Assembly (NCBI RefSeq): GCF_003003125.1
Contig: NZ_PVTZ01000013.1
Span: 26,745 to 90,744, forward strand
DNA: 64,000 bases
Source of the DNA: Laceyella sediminis
Lineage (GTDB): Bacteria > Bacillota > Bacilli > Thermoactinomycetales > Thermoactinomycetaceae
Direction: 5' to 3'
Below the pieces are notes generated by a model. That model was not told where the DNA came from and did no database searches. It worked only from the letters and a program-made list of their open reading frames with translations. Below are positions 8,497 through 17,545 of this stretch, piece by piece. The position numbers and the translations under genes were made by a program. Within the stretch, counting starts at the first letter, position 1; every line of letters starts with the position of its first letter.

Positions 8497-9591
8497 TTAA
8501 TCCAATCCGTCGACCACCCCGATCTCAACGATGTTCACCCGGGGAACAATTCGCACTTTGACTCGCGGATACTGTTTTTGCCATGTTTTGAAGTCCCAAT
8601 TTCGGGTGTGGCTACGCACGTGATCCCCGAGTCCCAGGGGATCGATCCCCAATTGTTGAAACTTGCGGATCAGCTGGTGTCCTTGTTGTGAAACCTGCTT
8701 TTTCAATGCATGTTCTGTCTGGCTCACATGTTGGGGTTTCAAGTGTTTCCCGGAAAACTCGCTGATTGAAGCTCTGATGTTTAAGTAGATGGTGATTTCG
8801 GGAGTGGTTTGCGTGTTGCGGATGGAGATCCTTCGGTTTGAGGTAATCACCCGCATCGCGACGAATTTATCCCCGATTTGCACTTTCATACCGGGAAATC
8901 GATTTTTACCGTAAAGGGTGTTGAAGGTGAACAGGTGACTACGGTCCAGTTCGAAGACCATGCGGTCTTTTTTAAATAAGGCCAACCCTGTCAGCGTGAT
9001 TTCCCTATCAGTTAATTTCAATAACGGCAAGAAGGGGTCCTTGCCCTTGGTGTAATACGCAGACAAGAAATAATGCAGACTGTTGTTGGGGATCGAGCCG
9101 TTTTGGGTGTTGTGTTCAAGCAAGGACGCGATGTAATGGCCCGTGTCGCGCGTGCCGAACGATTGGTTCAGTATTTCTTTGGTGACTCCCTCCGTCACGG
9201 CCAAGCTGAGGCTGGTTCCGATGTTGGGATCGCGATGCAAGGTGTCGATCATGTGGAGGATCCCGCGCTTGGCCATTTCCTTGTTGAATAGGGCGACTTC
9301 CAATTTTGCGTTGGCCAGGTTGGCGCTACTTTCTCTGTTCAATGCAATCAAGGCTTCTTTCCCTAAGTTGGCGGTGATGGAAAGCGTTTTGTTTTCGATC
9401 GAGGCATCGGATCTAAATACGGGTGTTACTGCGGTCATTGTTGCCGTTTGTTCATCGATATAATCATAGCCGACGGCGGTGACCAGTTGAATCTCATCCA
9501 ATACGTTTTTTCTCACATTGCCGAAAATGATAATACAGATCGCGATAACAACCAATGTGATGGGTTTCATCCATTTGATCCACTTCTTCAT
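8497..9591 (-). CDS. Ger(x)C family spore germination protein (C subunit)
   Basis: 364 residues, third gene of a gerA-type operon. C subunits of germinant receptors are normally lipoproteins on the outer face of the inner spore membrane. The conserved start of the domain is visible (LDEIQLVTAVGYDYID), as is the C-terminal part (KTWQKQYPRVKVRIVPRVNI). Unusually, the N-terminal hydrophobic stretch (about 11-23) has no LxGC lipobox; its only Cys (residue 18) is inside the membrane segment, so this copy would be anchored by the helix instead. Its ATG overlaps the stop of the B-subunit gene by 4 bases (ATGA), which implies translational coupling. Confidence 0.88.
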   Translation of the reverse strand: MKKWIKWMKPITLVVIAICIIIFGNVRKNVLDEIQLVTAVGYDYIDEQTATMTAVTPVFRSDASIENKTLSITANLGKEALIALNRESSANLANAKLEVALFNKEMAKRGILHMIDTLHRDPNIGTSLSLAVTEGVTKEILNQSFGTRDTGHYIASLLEHNTQNGSIPNNSLHYFLSAYYTKGKDPFLPLLKLTDREITLTGLALFKKDRMVFELDRSHLFTFNTLYGKNRFPGMKVQIGDKFVAMRVITSNRRISIRNTQTTPEITIYLNIRASISEFSGKHLKPQHVSQTEHALKKQVSQQGHQLIRKFQQLGIDPLGLGDHVRSHTRNWDFKTWQKQYPRVKVRIVPRVNIVEIGVVDGLD

Positions 9592-10712
9592 GATCTCTTC
9601 CTCATTTTGTGTCGGATGTGGTAGATGATGAACAGAATGGGGATGTAAGCGTACAAAAGATAGATGCCGATCATGGAGACGAAGGAATTGAGATGGTCAA
9701 TCTGCATCCGGTTGTTCAACAGGCAGGTGATGATGAAGCTCCCTGCAAGCAAAATGAGCAAGGCGCTGCGTTGAGTGATTTGGAAAATCCGTTTCACCCC
9801 GCGGCTAGCAGCCCAGAACGCGGTGCAAATATTGGGTAGGATGATGATGGTCCACGCGGAAATGGCGACATACTCAATCCGCTCGAGCACCGGCAACTTT
9901 ATGACTTTCCACATGGTCAGGGTGGGCCATATTTCAACTTGCAAATGATCTTCGCCGTAATAGGCAAAGGTGACGATGGCGACTCCCGCATAGATCAATG
10001 TAGTGAACAGATTGCCGTAATGCGTCCATTTTTGCGATTTCTCTGGTTCGATGAAATAAGGGTAATAGAGCAGCAACAACTCGAAGCCCAAAATGGTAAA
10101 TGTCATTTCTTCCACGGACTTAATCAAGTCTGTAATGGAGTGATCCATAACCGGTAGCAAATTCCGGAAATTGGCGAATTCCAAAGGGGCCAAAAAAGTG
10201 GGTATCAAAATGAGCGGGATGATGGACCCAAAATAGCAAACTCCCGCAACGGTGCGAAATCCGTTGCTCACGATATAGTAGGCGGAGGTCAAAAAAACCA
10301 GGGCGAACGGCCATGTCTTGAACAGGGGGAACACCCACACCTGAATCACTTCAATGAAAGTCCGCAACACCGTCGTCCCGGAGATAAATACTTGGAGGAT
10401 GAACAGAAAGCTAAGCAGGTTGCCGATCCATTTGCCAAAGACGGTTTGATGAATGGAGATCAAGTCGTTTTGTTCTTTGTTTAGTATTTGGTACATCATC
10501 CATAACAGCAAATGGATGATGAGCCCGGACAGGATGACGGCGATCCATGCGTCATGCCCGGAGGCTTTTGAGATATAGCGTTGGAATCCCAACACCCCCA
10601 CGCCGAATTGCGTTTTGTATATCAAGAAAAACGCTAGGTAGGGTGAAACGCGATATTGTCGATTCACATGCGCTTGCATAGGATCAGCCTTCCTTCTTGC
10701 GGAATCATTCAT
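9588..10712 (-). CDS. GerAB/ArcD/ProY family germinant receptor B subunit
   Basis: 374 residues with about ten membrane segments, of the amino acid/polyamine/organocation transporter fold used by GerB subunits. In B. subtilis and relatives the B subunit binds the germinant (amino acid, sugar or nucleoside) in the inner spore membrane. The N-terminus reads YRVSPYLAFFLIYKTQ and GVGVLGFQRYISK, typical of the group. It overlaps the A-subunit gene by 8 bases and the C-subunit gene by 4, so the three are one operon in the order A-B-C. The germinant cannot be told from sequence. Confidence 0.92.
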   Translation of the reverse strand: MNDSARRKADPMQAHVNRQYRVSPYLAFFLIYKTQFGVGVLGFQRYISKASGHDAWIAVILSGLIIHLLLWMMYQILNKEQNDLISIHQTVFGKWIGNLLSFLFILQVFISGTTVLRTFIEVIQVWVFPLFKTWPFALVFLTSAYYIVSNGFRTVAGVCYFGSIIPLILIPTFLAPLEFANFRNLLPVMDHSITDLIKSVEEMTFTILGFELLLLYYPYFIEPEKSQKWTHYGNLFTTLIYAGVAIVTFAYYGEDHLQVEIWPTLTMWKVIKLPVLERIEYVAISAWTIIILPNICTAFWAASRGVKRIFQITQRSALLILLAGSFIITCLLNNRMQIDHLNSFVSMIGIYLLYAYIPILFIIYHIRHKMRKRS

Positions 10713-12219
10713 CTATGTCCCGCGGTTTCTGCCTCCATGGGGGTGTGAAGCGCTGTTTGTCCTGCGTCTGGAGATATGCAGGGCAATGAGATTGTGTATT
10801 GAAAGGTAACCGAATGAAAGAGTCGCGCAAGTCTTTCAAGCGGAGAGGATAAATGGGCTCCAGATAAGGGCGCCCCAAAGAAGTCAGCCTCAGCAGATGA
10901 CCCATCACAAAGATGAACGCAATCGCCACCCCTATCAATCCCCATAACTGGGCAAACAAAAGAAACGGAAACCGGAGCAGGCGAATGGCGTTGCCCATGC
11001 GATAAACCGGTGTTGTAAAGGATGCCAACGCCGCCAGCGCGACGAAAATCAACAGCACATTGCTGGTGAGGCCTGCTTGCACGGAGGCGGTTCCGATGAC
11101 GATCCCGCCGACGATACCGATGGTTTGGCCTACTTTCGTCGGCAAACGGGCTCCCGCTTCACGCAACAATTCGATCGTCAATTCCAATATCATCGCTTCC
11201 AATATCGGGGGAAACGGGACGATGCTCCGTGACGTCACCAAGGTGACCATTAAATCAGTTGGAATCAGTGCGTAATGGTAAGTGACCACCGCTACATAAA
11301 TGGGGGTGATCAGGATGGAAAACAAGACGGAAAACAAACGGACAATCCGGAAGAAGGACGCCATTTGCCAATTAATGAAGTAATCTTCAAACGCTGAGAA
11401 AAATTCGACTAGCGTGGTAGGAGCGATCAGGGCATGGGGGGAACCGTCCACCATGATGACGATGCTCCCTTCGGCCAAAACAGCGGCCACGCGTTCAGGC
11501 CGTTCAGTGTCCAACATCTGTGGAAAAATAGAGTTGCTGTTGTCCGTGATAAGTTGGGAAATGTAGGAGCTGTCAAGGATTTGGTAGAACTTGATCGCTT
11601 TGATCCGTTGCAATACCGTGTTGACATTTTCTTCATTGGCCACTCCGTCGATATATAAAACCGCCACTTTGGTTTTGGAATAAGTGCCGACGGTGAGCTC
11701 TTGTAACTGCAACTCTTTGATGGGCAAGCGTTTGCGAACCATATTCAAATTGGTTGTCAATGACTCGACAAACGACTCCTTCGGGCCGACAACGGAAAAT
11801 TCTTCTTGGGGGATGGAGACGGCCCGTGATTTGTCCAATTCGGCGCGCGCCAACACTCCTTCCAGAACCCGGTCACTAAATCGAATCCATACGTACCCGC
11901 GCAACAACAAGTCTTTGATCTTTTCAGGATCATCGGTGATCTCTTTCTCCTCGATGGGAAGCACGGATTCGACTTCTTGCAAGGTCGGAAAAGATAGTTT
12001 GTTTAAGTAAGGCAAGATGTCCCGGTGCAACACTTCCGTGTCCACCAACGAGGTGATGTGTGTAATCCAGTACGGATGAGTTGCATTCGCATGATGGGTA
12101 TGGGTGAAATCACCGCGTTCCCAAAAAGGTTCAGCCCAAGTGGATGGCGGTTCAGCCGTTTCCTGTTTGTTTTTTCTCGGTCTTCGGATGCCGGTCACCC
12201 CCTCGCGACGAATGATCAT
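10705..12219 (-). CDS. GerKA/GerAA-type spore germination protein A subunit
   Basis: 504 residues. A long soluble N-terminal half (KIKDLLLRGYVWIRF, YSKTKVAVLYIDGVAN) is followed by about five membrane segments and a cytoplasmic tail. The sequence PTDLMVTLVTSRSIVPFPP and the ELLREAGARLP block are hallmarks of the GerA family. Recent work assigns this subunit a role as a membrane channel in the receptor. First gene of the three-gene operon. An ATG at 12219 is used; its ribosome site (AAAGG) is very close and an internal GTG seven codons later is possible. The upstream gap also holds the terminator of the czcD gene. Confidence 0.93.
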   Translation of the reverse strand: MIIRREGVTGIRRPRKNKQETAEPPSTWAEPFWERGDFTHTHHANATHPYWITHITSLVDTEVLHRDILPYLNKLSFPTLQEVESVLPIEEKEITDDPEKIKDLLLRGYVWIRFSDRVLEGVLARAELDKSRAVSIPQEEFSVVGPKESFVESLTTNLNMVRKRLPIKELQLQELTVGTYSKTKVAVLYIDGVANEENVNTVLQRIKAIKFYQILDSSYISQLITDNSNSIFPQMLDTERPERVAAVLAEGSIVIMVDGSPHALIAPTTLVEFFSAFEDYFINWQMASFFRIVRLFSVLFSILITPIYVAVVTYHYALIPTDLMVTLVTSRSIVPFPPILEAMILELTIELLREAGARLPTKVGQTIGIVGGIVIGTASVQAGLTSNVLLIFVALAALASFTTPVYRMGNAIRLLRFPFLLFAQLWGLIGVAIAFIFVMGHLLRLTSLGRPYLEPIYPLRLKDLRDSFIRLPFNTQSHCPAYLQTQDKQRFTPPWRQKPRDIDE

Positions 12220-12287
12220 CCTTTATCGTTGCCCGGTTGGCGTTCTTTTATTTGTGGACGAGCATGTAAGCGAAAATGGCTACAACG

Positions 12288-12328
12288 CAACAAGCCCACT
12301 TTCCTTTAAGGCGAAAGTGGGCTTGTTG
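12288..12328 (-). terminator. Terminator after czcD
   Basis: A perfect 16-base stem (12288-12303 with 12313-12328) around a 9-base loop, just past the czcD stop. The T-tract on the minus strand is weak. Confidence 0.7.
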
Positions 12329-12339
12329 GCGCAAAGCAG

Positions 12340-13311
12340 TCAGGTGCTCGCGCGCTGTCCGCAAACGTCATGTTGGCACGCTTGGTGGAAGTCGGAAGTT
12401 TCTACTTGGATGGTGGTGTGCCGGATGAGGAAATGCGTTTCGATTTGTTGGATGGATTGTCGCAAAACGGTTTGACTGTCGGCGGTGTCTTGGATGAGAA
12501 GATGGCAAGACAAGGAATCAAAGCCGGATGTGATAGTCCAGATGTGCAAATCATGGACATTAACAACTCCGGGAATGCGCATCAAGATCTCTTCTACTTT
12601 TTTGCGATCTACGGTGATGGGCGTGCCTTCCATCAGGATGTGCACAGAGTGGGCGATCACACCCCAGGCTCCTTTCAAAATTAAGACGGCCACCACCGCG
12701 CTAATCAGCGGATCGGCCATATACCAGGAAAAGTAGTGCATCAACAAGCCGGCGAAGATGGCTCCGACCGAGCCCAAGGCGTCGCCTAGCACGTGGAGGT
12801 AAGCGCTGCGCACGTTGACATTGCCCTCCGTGTCTCCCTTCATTAAGGCCCAGGCGCTCAGCAAGTTAGCGATCAAACCGACGGCGGCGATAGCCATCAT
12901 GGAGCCACTGGCCACGCGCGGAGGCTCCAGCAGGCGGTGGAATGCTTCCCACATGATCACTCCGGCAATGGCAAACAGTGATAGGCCGTTGAAGAGGGCG
13001 GCCAAAATTTCAAAGCGGTAATAGCCGTATGTTTTGCGGGCGGAAGGAGGGCGAACGGCGAACCACATGGCGGCAAGACTGAGGGCGAGTGAGCCGGCGT
13101 CGCTCAACATGTGCCCTGAATCGGACAAGAGAGCCAAGCTGTTGGTCCACAGTCCGCCAACAAACTCCAACAGCATGATGCCGGCTGTAATGGCCAAGGC
13201 GATGGTCAGCCCTTTTCGATTGGCATTGCGGGTGTGGGTATGACCGTGATCGTGCCCGTGGGCATGGTGATGATGGTGGTGATGGTGGTGATGGTGGTGA
13301 TGGTGGTGCAT
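12340..13311 (-). CDS. czcD: CzcD-type zinc/cadmium/cobalt efflux transporter with 15-His N-terminus
   Basis: Cation diffusion facilitator of 323 residues that exports Zn2+ (and often Cd2+, Co2+) in exchange for protons. Six membrane segments are visible. Metal-site residues appear in LLSDSGHMLSDAGSL (HxxxD, helix 2) and in the later YLHVLGDALGSVGA (HxxxD, helix 5). The C-terminal cytoplasmic domain follows (VHDLHIWTITSG). The protein starts with Met and fifteen consecutive His, then AHGHDHGHTH, encoded largely by repeated CACCACCAT triplets. It lies 14 bases downstream of czrA in the same operon, so it should be induced by metal. Confidence 0.94.
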   Translation of the reverse strand: MHHHHHHHHHHHHHHHAHGHDHGHTHTRNANRKGLTIALAITAGIMLLEFVGGLWTNSLALLSDSGHMLSDAGSLALSLAAMWFAVRPPSARKTYGYYRFEILAALFNGLSLFAIAGVIMWEAFHRLLEPPRVASGSMMAIAAVGLIANLLSAWALMKGDTEGNVNVRSAYLHVLGDALGSVGAIFAGLLMHYFSWYMADPLISAVVAVLILKGAWGVIAHSVHILMEGTPITVDRKKVEEILMRIPGVVNVHDLHIWTITSGFDSLSCHLLIQDTADSQTVLRQSIQQIETHFLIRHTTIQVETSDFHQACQHDVCGQRAST

Positions 13312-13325
13312 CGGCCATCTCTCCT

Positions 13326-13634
13326 TTATAAATGTTCAACATGGCTAATCGTTTGCCGCAACAGGTCAACCACATGCTCATCGTCACAACTGTAGAAAAT
13401 GATGCGTCCTTCGCGGCGTGTTTTGACCAAGCGCAAGGAACGCAAGAAGCTGAGTTGATGGGAGATGGCTGAGTGGGAAAGACCTAACACTTCGGCGATG
13501 TGGCTGACGGAGCACTCCTCTTCGGACAGTAGATGCAAGATCCGGATGCGAGTGGGATCTGCAAGCGCTTTAAAGATCATGACAGCGTCTTCCACCGATC
13601 GTGCTGCCAGCGTCTTATGCTCCTCTTTTTTCAT
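13326..13634 (-). CDS. czrA: ArsR/SmtB family zinc-responsive repressor
   Basis: 102-residue winged-helix repressor. The recognition helix region is [18 protein letters not shown]. The C-terminal helix carries Asp85, His87, His98 and His101 in the pattern DxH-x10-HxxH, which is the inter-subunit alpha5 Zn site of CzrA/SmtB. It would leave DNA when Zn2+ or Co2+ binds. ATG 13634 is favoured because AAGGAG lies 8 bases upstream; an in-frame GTG at 13643 is too close. It precedes czcD and has a palindromic operator in its own promoter, so the pair is probably autoregulated. Confidence 0.93.
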   Translation of the reverse strand: MKKEEHKTLAARSVEDAVMIFKALADPTRIRILHLLSEEECSVSHIAEVLGLSHSAISHQLSFLRSLRLVKTRREGRIIFYSCDDEHVVDLLRQTISHVEHL

Positions 13635-13664
13635 GATGCACACTCCTTCATCTCCTATATTTTA

Positions 13665-13718
13665 ATATATGAGCATATGTTCATATATGATTGTAATGGT
13701 CGGTATAAACAAGATCAA
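13665..13718 (-). promoter_or_regulatory. czrA-czcD promoter and ArsR-type operator
   Basis: On the minus strand, TTGATC (13713-13718), a 17-base spacer and TACAAT (13690-13695) form a good SigA promoter. Directly downstream (13665-13688) is a 24-base near-palindrome built from ATATATGA and TCATATAT arms with a CATATG centre, matching ArsR/CzrA operator layout. Confidence 0.75.
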
Positions 13719-13744
13719 GAGAAAAAACGGTTGCATTGCCATGT

Positions 13745-13778
13745 GAAAACCCCCATGATCGACATGGACCATGGGGGT
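13745..13778 (-). terminator. Terminator after the glycosidase gene
   Basis: ACCCCCATG (13749-13757) pairs with CATGGGGGT (13770-13778); on the minus strand TTTTCACAT follows. Confidence 0.72.
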
Positions 13779-13786
13779 GAAGATTA

Positions 13787-16084
13787 TCAGTTGTCAAATT
13801 GGGCGGCGTTGAAGATTTGTTTTTGTGTTCCGGTGTAAATCACTGCCGATTTGGCAGGGATGGTTTCACCCTGATAAGAGTAGGCATGGGTGGAAAAATT
13901 GGCGATGACTCGCATGTCCTTGCCGAAGCGAGTTTCTTGTACGAGACGGTCCGGGCTCAATGTGTTGAAAGAGGTCAACTCGCGTTGCACGGCTTCTCGG
14001 TGAAAGGGAGACCACACTTTGATGAAGGCGCTAATCAGCTCTTTGTCTTTCTGCCAAGATCGTTCATCCACATGATAAAGGGGCGGGACATTGTAGAGTA
14101 GTTCCTTTAACATGCGGTCAGAGACTTCTCCTTTAATCTTCAGGCTTCCCCATTCCCAATGGTGCGTCGTGATCACGGAGTCGTTGTACACCAACTTATA
14201 CAGTGGAATGGAGTAGACGGGATCAAGGTAGATGTGCTGATAACGTTCCTTGATGGGAACGGGTTTGCCAAACCGATCGGGGGTTCCGCCTTGCTGAGAC
14301 CAATATGCGCCGATATAATACGGGCTTTGTTTGTGTTGGCGCATATCTTTGTCACTCCAGGCGATCACGGGTGTTTCGATTCCATGCGCGAAGGCGATGA
14401 CCCGGCTGGCGAAGTCGTTTCCACCTTCCGAACCAACCACCATGCGATAGCGTGTGGCGATGACATTCATCCGCTTCAATCTCGCCTGTAGATCTTGCGC
14501 TTGTGTGGTGAGATGTTCGGGTGTGTAATCATCATATATCTCACCAGTGGCGTCACAATCCACAAACCAAGAGTTGAAGGCGATGCCGTTTTTGAGGATG
14601 TCACGGACGCGTTGGTTTACGGCGGGCAGGGAGAGGGTGGGGTTCAACTTGCGACCCCGGCCCAGGAATCCTTTCACTTTTTGACCGTTCACATCCGTGA
14701 TGGTAGCTCGTTCGTACAGAATGGGGTCTTTGAAACTGGCTGTGTTCCAATCCATGTTCTGCTCTTTATGAATCGAATGGTAAGAATCGTAAGGGCCAAT
14801 TAGATAACCTGTTTTATTGGCGGTGTTCACGGCAACCGGATTCATAAGCCCGTCAGCCCAGTTGGGCAGCCCGATCCATGCTCGGTTCAGCCCCGAGCGG
14901 GACATCTCACGAATGAGATTAGAAATGCCTTCCCCCCATGTCTGGACATCTGTCACACTTTCCCCCAAAGCGCTTTTTAGCAAGTGCTTGTTTAACGTAT
15001 ACAGCTCTTGCTCGCTTAACTTGTCGATCCCTTTGGACAAAAGGGCGCGGGCCTCTTTATCGGGATGTGGGAAGTGTTTGGGTTCGTATAATGTCTTCAG
15101 TTTCAGGGCGGTGTTTAACGCTCTCACGATGACTTGCTTTTGGTAACGATCCCAAGCCCCTGGGGTATGACTTTTTATAACTTGGGCCAGTTCTTGTCCG
15201 CTGTCAGAAGCGTTAGCATTCAACACTTCCACCATCCGACCGAAGGTGGGGCCTTTCAAGAGTGGATCGAGTTTCTGCCAGCGCAAATCGGAGTCGGTCA
15301 GTATCCCATCGTTCCACAGATAGATGTGGGGAGCGCCAAATAGCTTCGCCACGTTGCGGTTTTCTTTTGCTTTTTGGACAAGGCTTTTGAACTCGCCAAG
15401 CTCCTGAATGTGCCGGCGATAGATTTTGACGATTTGAGTCGGGTCTTGATCTGTCAGATATAGGCGGAAACCATACGTCTTTTTCTTGTTGATGGTCGGA
15501 AACTCATGTGAAAAATGAAGTTCCAGGTTCGGGTTGTTTTGGAACGTCACTTGATCGTTGAAAATGTCATCAGCGATGAACACAACGGCATGTCGGTTTA
15601 GATTGGCCGCCAAAAACCGCATGGAGAAATCTTCGCTGAAGTGATAGGTTTCGCCACCGAGGTACGCCTGCCAATGGGGGTCTCGGCTGGGAATCTGTTT
15701 CCCTTCCCACAAAGGGAGGGTGTAGCTTTTCCCGCTCAACACGGGCCATTCAAATTTTGACGCGCCGGTTGATTGAATGCGTACATCTAAATAAGTCTTT
15801 TGCTTGGTCAGGTTTACGCGGATTTTTTGATCAGGGTATTCCCAAGACGCCTGCGTCTGGTTCTGTTCAAACCGGGTGACGCGCATCGGGGTGAGTGGCT
15901 TGGACACTTTTTCTTTCACGCCGTTCCGGGTGAGTGTGATGTCAAAGGTTTCAGGCTGAACCTGAAATGTAAAATCGTAATCATGCACCTCTGTTTTTGG
16001 ATTGATTGTGTCAACGCTCTGGCATCCGCTGAGCAGGGCTGTAACCAGCGCACCGCTCAGACATGCAGAAATCAACTTTTTCAT
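13787..16084 (-). CDS. Lipoprotein glycoside hydrolase, GH101/GH129-related
   Basis: 765 residues. A lipoprotein signal (TALLSGC, Cys21) anchors it outside the membrane. The N-terminal half looks like a beta-rich domain and the C-terminal half like a TIM-barrel hydrolase. The blocks FNSWFVDCDATGE and MVVGSEGGNDFASRV and the late THHWEWGS fit the family related to endo-alpha-N-acetylgalactosaminidases (GH101/GH129). Asp in FVDCD and Glu in GSEGG are plausible nucleophile and acid. The family call is from memory of these motifs and the substrate is unknown. AGGAGGTG lies 6 bases before the ATG. It is 63 bases downstream of the histidine kinase on the same strand. Confidence 0.65.
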   Translation of the reverse strand: MKKLISACLSGALVTALLSGCQSVDTINPKTEVHDYDFTFQVQPETFDITLTRNGVKEKVSKPLTPMRVTRFEQNQTQASWEYPDQKIRVNLTKQKTYLDVRIQSTGASKFEWPVLSGKSYTLPLWEGKQIPSRDPHWQAYLGGETYHFSEDFSMRFLAANLNRHAVVFIADDIFNDQVTFQNNPNLELHFSHEFPTINKKKTYGFRLYLTDQDPTQIVKIYRRHIQELGEFKSLVQKAKENRNVAKLFGAPHIYLWNDGILTDSDLRWQKLDPLLKGPTFGRMVEVLNANASDSGQELAQVIKSHTPGAWDRYQKQVIVRALNTALKLKTLYEPKHFPHPDKEARALLSKGIDKLSEQELYTLNKHLLKSALGESVTDVQTWGEGISNLIREMSRSGLNRAWIGLPNWADGLMNPVAVNTANKTGYLIGPYDSYHSIHKEQNMDWNTASFKDPILYERATITDVNGQKVKGFLGRGRKLNPTLSLPAVNQRVRDILKNGIAFNSWFVDCDATGEIYDDYTPEHLTTQAQDLQARLKRMNVIATRYRMVVGSEGGNDFASRVIAFAHGIETPVIAWSDKDMRQHKQSPYYIGAYWSQQGGTPDRFGKPVPIKERYQHIYLDPVYSIPLYKLVYNDSVITTHHWEWGSLKIKGEVSDRMLKELLYNVPPLYHVDERSWQKDKELISAFIKVWSPFHREAVQRELTSFNTLSPDRLVQETRFGKDMRVIANFSTHAYSYQGETIPAKSAVIYTGTQKQIFNAAQFDN

Positions 16085-16147
16085 TTCAGCACCTCCTGCC
16101 AGACCACTTTAAGCGGTGAATGTTACATCAGTTTGGCATTCGCCGGA

Positions 16148-17545
16148 TCAATTTTGGTCAGTGAGAGGCACCAGGGTCATGCCGATTGTAAACGTGATCC
16201 AACCACCGTGTTGCTCGACGTTGTAGCTATAGCCATGGCGTTCCAAAATGGTTTTCACTACTGCTAGGCCGAGACCGGTTCCGGAGCGTCCTTTGTCCCT
16301 TGCTTCGTCTAAGACGAAAAACGGTTTCCAAATATGGTTCAAGTGTTTCGTTTCCTGCGCCAGCCCATTGGCAATATGCAGGAAAAGGTGTTGTTCTCCG
16401 GCAGACCAGTGAATCTTAATCTGTCCGTTATCCGTGTATTTTGTTGCGTTGCGAAGCAAGTTGTGAAAAACCATTTTCAATTTTTCCGGGTCGGCCCGAA
16501 TTTGCCATTGGTCCGGCTGAGACGGCTCAGCATAACGGCAGGTGATTTTCTCTGTTTCGAAGATGACCCGATGCTGGGCCAGGCAGGATTCCCATAGCGC
16601 CACCGGGTGACAAAGGGTCAAGTGAAGCGGGTCTTGCTCCAACTTCGCATAGCTTAATAACTGATCGATTAAGCTGGACATCCGTTCGGCCTGGGAAACG
16701 ATCGTGTCGAGATAGGTGCCGTCATCCAGATCATCTTTGATGCCCATGGAGTAGGCTTGGATCAAAGCCAAGGGGGTCTTCAATTCATGCGTCACATCTG
16801 CTGTCAGGCGCTTCAAGTCTTGGTTTTTCTGGGTCAACTCCTGATGCGCCTGTTGTAGCTTCTGGCTCATCTGATTGATGGAGTGGGCTAGCTCTTCGAT
16901 TTCATCGTTGGTTTGGATGGCCACTTGTTGGAATTTCAGGTCCGCGATCTCCTGCGCTGCCCGTTTAAGCTGATCCAACGGCTTGCTGATGCGCCGAGAG
17001 AAGGCCCACACCCAAATCAACGCGATGACAAGCGCCAAGGTGAACAACAACCCGTTGAATTGATTTATCATCTGAATGATTTCATTCATGTGTGCCAAGG
17101 GAATGCCGATCAAGATGATGTCATTTCCTTTTGTTATATATCGCACATAAAAGCTGGATTTTTGTTTCTTTTGGTCATAAATTTTGTTGACGGAGTGTCT
17201 TGAATCAAGTTGACTGATCACTTCGGCCGTGATCCAAAACCGATTGAGGGAAACTCCCTGCCGTGCGAGCAAGTGGGACGCATATTCATTTAATGCGTCA
17301 AGTGACTGTGACCGGGGAACGGCGACGATGGCCACGTCACTTTGTTGGTTGAGCGATTCGATTTTACGGGGCAGATTTTCTGTGGACGTATCTGCTAGTT
17401 CTTGCGAGATTTGCAATAATCGTTGTTTGGTCTGATGCAGGTAATAGGGACGAAGGAAGAAATGGGAGACCAGCAACAAGCACACCAGCAAACTTAAGAT
17501 GACCGCTGACACGCTAATGGCGATCTTTGCACCCAGCTTATTCAT
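16148..17545 (-). CDS. Sensor histidine kinase (HAMP, HisKA, HATPase)
   Basis: 465 residues when started at ATG 17545, which overlaps the response-regulator stop by 8 bases. It has an N-terminal membrane segment, an extracytoplasmic sensor of about 130 residues, a second membrane segment, HAMP, an H-box (THELKTPLALIQAY), an N-box (NLLRNATKY) and a G-box (GRSGTGLGLAVVK). The longer upstream frame would run inside the regulator gene without a ribosome site. It would autophosphorylate on the H-box His and pass the phosphate to the adjacent regulator. The signal is unknown; the glycosidase gene downstream suggests cell-envelope or glycan sensing. Confidence 0.93.
   Translation of the reverse strand: MNKLGAKIAISVSAVILSLLVCLLLVSHFFLRPYYLHQTKQRLLQISQELADTSTENLPRKIESLNQQSDVAIVAVPRSQSLDALNEYASHLLARQGVSLNRFWITAEVISQLDSRHSVNKIYDQKKQKSSFYVRYITKGNDIILIGIPLAHMNEIIQMINQFNGLLFTLALVIALIWVWAFSRRISKPLDQLKRAAQEIADLKFQQVAIQTNDEIEELAHSINQMSQKLQQAHQELTQKNQDLKRLTADVTHELKTPLALIQAYSMGIKDDLDDGTYLDTIVSQAERMSSLIDQLLSYAKLEQDPLHLTLCHPVALWESCLAQHRVIFETEKITCRYAEPSQPDQWQIRADPEKLKMVFHNLLRNATKYTDNGQIKIHWSAGEQHLFLHIANGLAQETKHLNHIWKPFFVLDEARDKGRSGTGLGLAVVKTILERHGYSYNVEQHGGWITFTIGMTLVPLTDQN

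Noticed and set aside
13258..13311. Simple-sequence GTGGTGATG repeat as a non-coding microsatellite
   Set aside because: It is the in-frame poly-His tract of CzcD.
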